Origin: Mytilinidion resinicola
Taxonomy: Eukaryota; Ascomycota; Dothideomycetes; Mytilinidiales; Mytilinidiaceae
Assembly: GCF_010093595.1 (NCBI RefSeq)
Contig: NW_022985446.1
Span: 914,709 to 978,708, forward strand
Length of the DNA: 64,000 bases
Reading direction: 5' to 3'
Shown piece after piece: positions 58,327-64,000 of this stretch (positions within the stretch are counted from its first letter, which is position 1; each line of letters starts with the position of its first letter). The notes under the pieces were generated by a model that saw only the letters and a list, made by a program, of their open reading frames with translations, was not told the origin of the DNA and searched no databases. A program made the position numbers and the translations under genes.

Positions 58327-60932
58327 CAAGGTTTGACGCCATCATACGGAGATAAGTAGTGTCTAGCAAGAGCGATTACATGCCCTGGACTTGTGCAGAA
58401 TATACTTTTCCGTGGGGAACCGCGATGTCACTGATTGCAATGTCACTCCGCGGCTAGAGTTTTCATTCGATTATTTTTCGATCCCCGTGGGGAAAACATT
58501 CAATACTGCCATACAGCGATCACAATAGGACCGGCTACAATGCTTCTACGGACTCTCCACACTTTCGCGACCACGTTTTCCTCTCACCGTTGTACTGTAC
58601 CTTCGCGTCGCGGCCGACGGCTGGCCGGGTCGCGGAAACAACACCTCAGGCTGCCTAGGCTGCAGCAGTGCAGATCGCAGTGCATCAAACGGCCCAACTA
58701 ACCTGCAAGGCCATAGGGCAACGGACGCGCTAGACACGGATCTGTCAAGCGCACAGCGGTGGGCTAAATCAGCAGGAACCACGTTGTGCTGGACAGCTGC
58801 AGACGCAATGTCCCGCACAATTGGAGGCTTGACGCATACGCATCACAATCGCTATTTGGCAGTCCTCACCGACTGGACAGCTGCGTCGCCGTCTGCTAGA
58901 CGCTTTGCGCTGGGAGAGTGAGTCTTGAGCAGGCCAGCACCAGCAAACCTTTTCCCGGTAGTGCTGGTTTGCCCGCGGGTCGGCGCAAGACCGTTGGATG
59001 CATGTGCCGTCCCGGACAAGGCACCGCACGTTCCTGCTAGCGGCTGCCGAGCACACACTCTGGGCTCTTCTGCTTTGTCGTCATCACCTGGAGGATGTGG
59101 TTTTTCCCAGACCAGTCGGGGAGCCATGCCTACGGAGGCAGGCCGGCGCTGCTGAATCTCGGTACCTTTGTAGCGATTACACATAGCACGCGTTGGCGAG
59201 CGGGAGCGTCCTGACCCTGCGACCTACCCGAACCTGAGAAGGGTCTCGCGAAGCAAAACCGGCCCCCCACGGCGAAATCTTGGTTATGCTGCAGCCCCGC
59301 GCAGGGCGATGCCTAGGACTGGGCGCGGTGTGCTGGCGGGAGATGCTCGCAGCGCATCGCACGCGTGGCTCCCGGTGCCTGGCGATGGGCAGCTGGAAAG
59401 CGACGCGACTCCGGATGGGATCAAGCGTGCGACCAGGAACAGGGCTGTGGGAGCACGGCTGCAGCGCCAATCACTGACCTGTCGACGGCTGTAGTCCTGC
59501 TGTTCCCCGATTCGCCGCCCAGCAAGCTCTGCGCCCGCGTGTCATCGCGCCTCGGAGGAGCAAGCAAGGCCAGCGACATTGAGAAACAGGCCAACTGGAC
59601 GGCTCCAACACCTCCCCGTTCGGGCCAGCAGCAACGTCGTTGGACGGGTGTCGGTGTGGTCGTGGCCGCTGGTCCTCTGGCGATTGCTTTTGGCCGCTGG
59701 GCCCGGCAGAGTGGGAGCGGATGCCACACCCAACTTCATCGCGGCACCATGGCCCAAACGGGCTCGGCAGAGGCGCGGAAGGTCCCTCGTGGCGCATCAC
59801 CGGCGCGCACCGCCTCGACATGGCTGGAGGTGTCGGCTGGACCTGTCTTGCTTCTGGAGTTGTCACCTCGGCTGGGCGAGCGCACGAGAGGCACAGCATG
59901 AAGACGTCGAGTCAGCCCGCGCTGGACTCCGACCTGCGAGCTGTATGGGAAAACCCGCAGCGCGCAACGCCCACAATTACGAACAAAACCCGCGACTGGG
60001 CGTGCTCGCTACAAGGTACCTACGCAGAGCTCAGAGACCTTCGGCTCCTCGCCAAAGAGGACGAATGGCGGGCGTCAGCGCTAGAAAGTTTTGCCGTTTG
60101 GTCCGCTTCTTTCCGCCTCCTTTTCGGTACGCGAAAGCGAGACCTGTGGCGCTGCTTGCGGGTCTGGCAGTCGACAGCCTGGCACCCTGGTCTGCGATTC
60201 TGCGGTTCGGAGAGCGCCCATGTTGTTCTGCGCAGGACCGATGCCAACGCCTGCTGCCGGCGTGCCGGGGCCGAGACGACAGGAAGTGTCAGCAGCAGCG
60301 CTGCCGCTGGGGTGGCACGCTGTGCTGGGAGAGGGAGATGGCCCGTCCCTGGCGGCGAGCTCCCACCCTGGTCCCAAGCTTAGGATTCTGCCGTCTGCCC
60401 TGGCATCCCATGCTGCCACCGATGTCAAAGAGGAGCGCCCTCGCCGAGCCCTCAGCGACCACAAATGCGCGCCCTCACCCGGCCGAAGTTCCCCAACCTT
60501 TTCCGCCGGCTTGCCTGACGCCTGACCTGCTGTCTGCACCTCACGCTCCTTCTGCGCCGCCGCCTGCCTCAGACTGCCCTCTGTCTCTCTGGAGACCCGA
60601 ATGCTGCGCGACGCACATAGCACAGGGTGAGTGCGACGGCTTGACTGGCCACCTGATCTTCTGTCTCACGTGCTGGGGGTGCTCAAAGCGGACGTGTGGC
60701 CGACAGGCGCTGACTTTGCGTCCAGACACTCGCGACAGCAAAATACCCAGTACCTACGTGGACGTCTGGTCATCGTGGCACGCTTCCAAACCTGAGCGCC
60801 CCGCCACCCGTCCCAGTCAGGAACAGTATACAGCGACCACTCCAGCACTCTTCGAACGCGCCCTTGCTGCTCGATGCCTTAAAGTGGTGATGGGACCCCG
60901 GTAGCCGTCGAGAGTCAATAACACCACGCGCC
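58327..60932. other. Long GC-rich gene-free region
   Basis: 2.6 kb between PNK1 and the Ser/Pro-rich gene. From about 58560 on it is GC-rich and full of overlapping open frames, the longest 441 codons (59579-60904, plus). They are Arg/Pro/Cys/Trp-rich, occur on both strands in all registers and lack motifs. I regard them as composition artefacts and the region as probable promoter/leader. Confidence 0.5.
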
Positions 60933-62578
60933 ATGCGCTCTTCACTTCTCCCCAACCTCGCTGCGGCCAGGAAGCCGCCGCGGATTACGACCGACGTGCC
61001 TTCAGACCCTTCTGCTTCAGTCTATTCCTGCACCGACTCCGGCTTCTACTCAGTTTCCGACGGCTCGTCGCCGCTGACTCCGACCTTCTCGCGCGGCCAC
61101 CTCAGATATCCCAGCTCCACGTCGTCGCTATCCTCGAGTCCGCCTACCCATGAGCATATCGAGGGCCCTAACGGTTCCGGCAAGCTGCCCAAGCTTGCCG
61201 AGGAGCCAATTGAGCCCGAGGATGACTACATGCTCGTCGACGTCGGCGAACTCTCACCATGCTTATGTATGTCTCCCAACGAGCGTTTGGCCCACGCGTT
61301 TGCGCACTATCTAACGTGATCTCAGGCGATGTTGAAGTATGTGCTCATAGCAGGCCGTCGAATCACCAGTCCCCGTCTGATCGAGGATACGACTTAGCGG
61401 ACGAGTCATTCGGCGATGACTTCGAGTATATCTCGCAGCATGCCGCAAAGCGACGGCGATCAGGGGACTCGCCCGTCGATGCCATTACCAACAAGCTAGT
61501 GAACCGCTTTCCTTCTCTATCACGAAGGCTACGCGACCGGAAAGGTGTGTCAGGCCTAGGCATCGCCAGCAGGTCGTCGACACCAGCTCGCGCGCCCTCT
61601 ATGTCACGCTCGTCGTCTATGACCGATTCCATTCATCACGGTCTTGAGCATGTCGACAAGGCTCTCTCTGCCCCTGCCAGGAGCAATGCCGACTACCCGG
61701 ACCAGCGCTCTGTTTCTTCACCGATCGAAATTCCCAGTGCAAGGACGCATGACGTGGAAGAGCAAGAGGAGGAAGAACCACTACACCGCGAACGCCTGGC
61801 TTCTACTCCTCTATTACCACCGATGATGGTCAAGCTCCGCAACGACGATCTGCCTACCCAGTCCCCGCTTCAGTCCCCTACGGTGGCCGATGCTACCTTT
61901 TCGTTCAACAACACTCCAGCTGGCACCCCTCAAATTCCCGGATTTGCAACCCCGCCTCTATCTTCAAAACCGTCTGTGTCTTCATTCCAGACGACACGCC
62001 CAGGCCACCTCGTGCCGTCGTCAGAGATACCCCCAATCATGATTGCCGATCCCAACGATGAATGGTCTATGAAGCTTGGACACGCAAACTTTACCATCTA
62101 CCCGGAACCCTACATCCCGGAATTTTGTGATACTGCTTCTTGCAGGCAGCTGTTTGCTGACTGGGAGCAAGCGCGGCGCAACTTCACTAAGCACCAAGTC
62201 CGGACCGGGGAGTACTTTGGCGCAACGTCAAAAACGTACATGCTCACCGAGAAGAAATGGGCCGAGATTGACGCATCGTGGAAGAGGAATAACGATGTCG
62301 CGATTGCAAGAGCCGCAGAGATTGGGCAAGAGCCGCCATCCTCATCACCCCTCGAGCCAGCTCCTCTGACCAAGATCCCTTCATTACACGACCCCAAAAG
62401 CGAAGGCAAGTTCCCGAAGTTGGGCGACGAAGACATTGTCGGACCAATGGTCCAGATTGCGTCCCAGATCCAGCGGCGACCCTCACGGAAACGCGCCTTC
62501 TTGAAGTTCCTCAACGACATCAGATTTCCCGGCTCTTTTCTCAACCGATCCTCCGTGGGCGTGCGTTCCGGTCGATGA
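60933..62578 (+). CDS. Ser/Pro-rich protein of unknown function
   Basis: Two exons, 60933-61266 and 61326-62578, give 528 aa. Intron GTATGT...ATCTCAG joins SPCLC to DVEVCAH in frame. Residues 1-330 are disordered and rich in Ser, Pro and Thr, with phosphosite-like SP/TP pairs (SPLQSPTVADATF, TPPLSSKP) and a basic KRRRSGDSP. Residues about 355-440 look folded: SMKLGHANFTIYPEPYIPEF, then CRQLFADWEQARRNFTKHQ and MLTEKKWAEIDASWKRNND, a helical module that is probably the conserved core. The C-terminus is basic. I recognise the general type from filamentous ascomycetes but no characterised member, so no function is given. Confidence 0.8.
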
Positions 62579-64000
62579 CCTGCACGTCTCTTCTCTATGA
62601 TACCTATATCTCGGCTTTGTAGACATATTTACGAATAGACCTCGAGAACACCGGGTTGCGCCATTTTTGGTCCGGATCGCACCCGTGCTCTACGAAAGTC
62701 ACGCCACTCCTTATACGTGGACGAATCTCCTTTGTGTAATACCTGGAGGATCATTCAGCATCCCAGCAGTAACAGTTCGAGATGTAACTCTTGCGACCAA
62801 AAGCGAGCGAGCGAGTTAGCATATCAAGCAGATTATGACAGCGAGCATAGCGTCAGCGGTCATCAGCGGGCTCTTCAGCCAAACCCCGTGTGTAAACCTT
62901 TCTTTTGTGACGGAGCGGCATTTTCGGCGGCTATACCCAACGGAACCGCCCCTTCTGCATCTTAGTGCGGAAGGGCAAAGGTTGACTGGGGCAAGCGCAG
63001 CCAGGGGATCGAGGTGCGTGTGTTTGGAATAGGGGTCCCCAAAAGTGTTTGCGATCAATGTATAATTATAGTACGTCTAGAGACCTGGACTAGGGAAGGG
63101 GTTTGAGATCGTTGGGCCCACAGCGGGGAGCGATCCCGATGCTGTGTTGCCTGCCGCTATTGTGTGAGAGTATAGGTGTATTGACGATATAATTATCACC
63201 TGATGCTATTTTTGGCTTTGCGTGAGTGATTGAGGATTGTACTGCTGTGGCCGTCACGCAAGTCATCGAGAGACCTTGATACTCGGAGGTCGGGTGGTTT
63301 CAAGTCCACTTGAGCTTTGGATGGCTTGCGGTTTTCGTTCCCTGCAACTTCAACAGACGACTTACTTTTGTCTGATATTGGGAACATCATTCCTACAACG
63401 TATCATCCACTATCATCCGCTAATCTGCTAACTGCGATGCGCTTGTGGCACTCTTCCCCCAACCCGGCGATCTGGAGAGATCGGTCGTTTCTAGCCTGGT
63501 TCAGACCGAGTTTCCCATGCCGTGCACCCACACTTCCAGAGCTCTGATTCATACGTCCTACCCAACCGAGCATGTCCAAATTCGAACAACGCGAAGTCCT
63601 CCACATCTGTTCAGCAGACCGTGCCGCACAACCCAAAAGCCTCTCTCTCTCTCTCTCAATCGGGGCATACAAGCAGACTCGAGGTCATGCCCATACCCTG
63701 CTGCGCCTGCCCACAGACCCCATGGCGGCTTTCTTCCACCTCCCAACTCAGCATCTCTAACATCCTCAAGTCACGGATCGGAACCTAGGACGAGACCCAA
63801 ACCAATTCGGACTGCCGCATCTATCCCTCACCATCCCTCTAACCGCAGCCGTAATACCACCTCCACCAATGCGGCGTACGTCTTCCCCATGGCCTCCCCA
63901 CCCGCGCCCTCCCAAACTCCCGGGAAAGGTTCCGGCGTCCTGGCCACTCACCGCATCGCTAATTGGAGAGTTTTCTGGCCTACTCAACGTGAAACGCCTG
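62579..64000. other. Intergenic tail of the window
   Basis: 3' side of the preceding gene, then probably the promoter of a gene beyond the window. A (CT)9 tract lies at 63641-63658. From the ATG at 63869 a plus frame is open to the end of the window (44 codons, Pro/Arg-rich start), and another from 63889 is also open. A minus frame covers the same DNA. No choice between them can be made. Confidence 0.3.

Noticed and set aside
59579..60904. 441-codon open frame on the plus strand
   Set aside because: Arg/Trp/Cys/Pro-rich, no motif, several equally open frames on both strands. Explained by high GC and few stop codons.
63869..64000. Start of a coding sequence running off the window
   Set aside because: Two plus frames and one minus frame are all open here, and 44 codons without a motif do not allow a call.

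Overview
The window looks like nuclear DNA of a filamentous ascomycete (Pezizomycotina), probably a Dothideomycete. The reasons are short introns of about 50-125 nt with GT...AG ends and CTAAC-type branch points, GC-rich coding exons, AT-rich transition-mutated repeats of the kind left by RIP, and fungus-specific families: CFEM-like protein, PTH11/SAT4-type rhodopsin domain, HET domain and Kgd4. All exon joins were made by eye from reading frame, splice sites and family motifs. Each joined CDS keeps its frame and has a length divisible by three. No species-level call is possible.

Layout. 1-3.5 kb: a 536-bp inverted-repeat element with an AT-rich core, then no recognisable gene. 3.5-18.4 kb: mostly housekeeping. 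A C2H2 finger protein (-) is followed, after a 2.6-kb gene-free stretch, by the dual-specificity phosphatase/ribosome factor Yvh1 (+), two foldback structures including a TA-flanked MITE, a TatD-family hydrolase (+), mitochondrial cytochrome c peroxidase (+), a coiled-coil protein of unknown function (-) and monothiol glutaredoxin Grx5 (-). 19.1-21.7 kb: the most unusual gene, one ORF joining a seven-helix SAT4/PTH11-like rhodopsin domain to a complete FucP-type sugar-permease domain. 22-36 kb, all on the minus strand: a CFEM-like GPI protein, the Rsp5-type HECT ubiquitin ligase, an Mcp2/ADCK1-like mitochondrial ABC1 kinase, an SCP2-type thiolase and a hexose transporter. 36-41.5 kb: repeats and no gene (second copy of a 218-bp MITE, CAT microsatellite, diverged tandem repeat). 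41.5-43.8 kb: an Rpn4-like C2H2 transcription factor.

43.8-56 kb is gene-poor and accessory in character. It holds a probable NACHT relic, a Myb-like protein with 21-residue repeats, and a clear HET-domain pseudogene with several frameshifts. Embedded in it is an ordinary divergent pair, Kgd4 (-) and Med18 (+). 56-64 kb: the DNA-end repair enzyme polynucleotide kinase/phosphatase (+), a 2.6-kb GC-rich gene-free stretch, a Ser/Pro-rich conserved-looking protein (+), and an intergenic tail.

Functional themes: mitochondrial redox and lipid functions (Ccp1, Grx5, Mcp2-like, Kgd4) sit close together, as do ubiquitin/proteasome functions (Rsp5, Rpn4-like). Nothing shows co-regulation. There is no biosynthetic gene cluster. 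The best candidate for something undescribed is the rhodopsin-permease fusion, with the divergent CFEM-like protein second.
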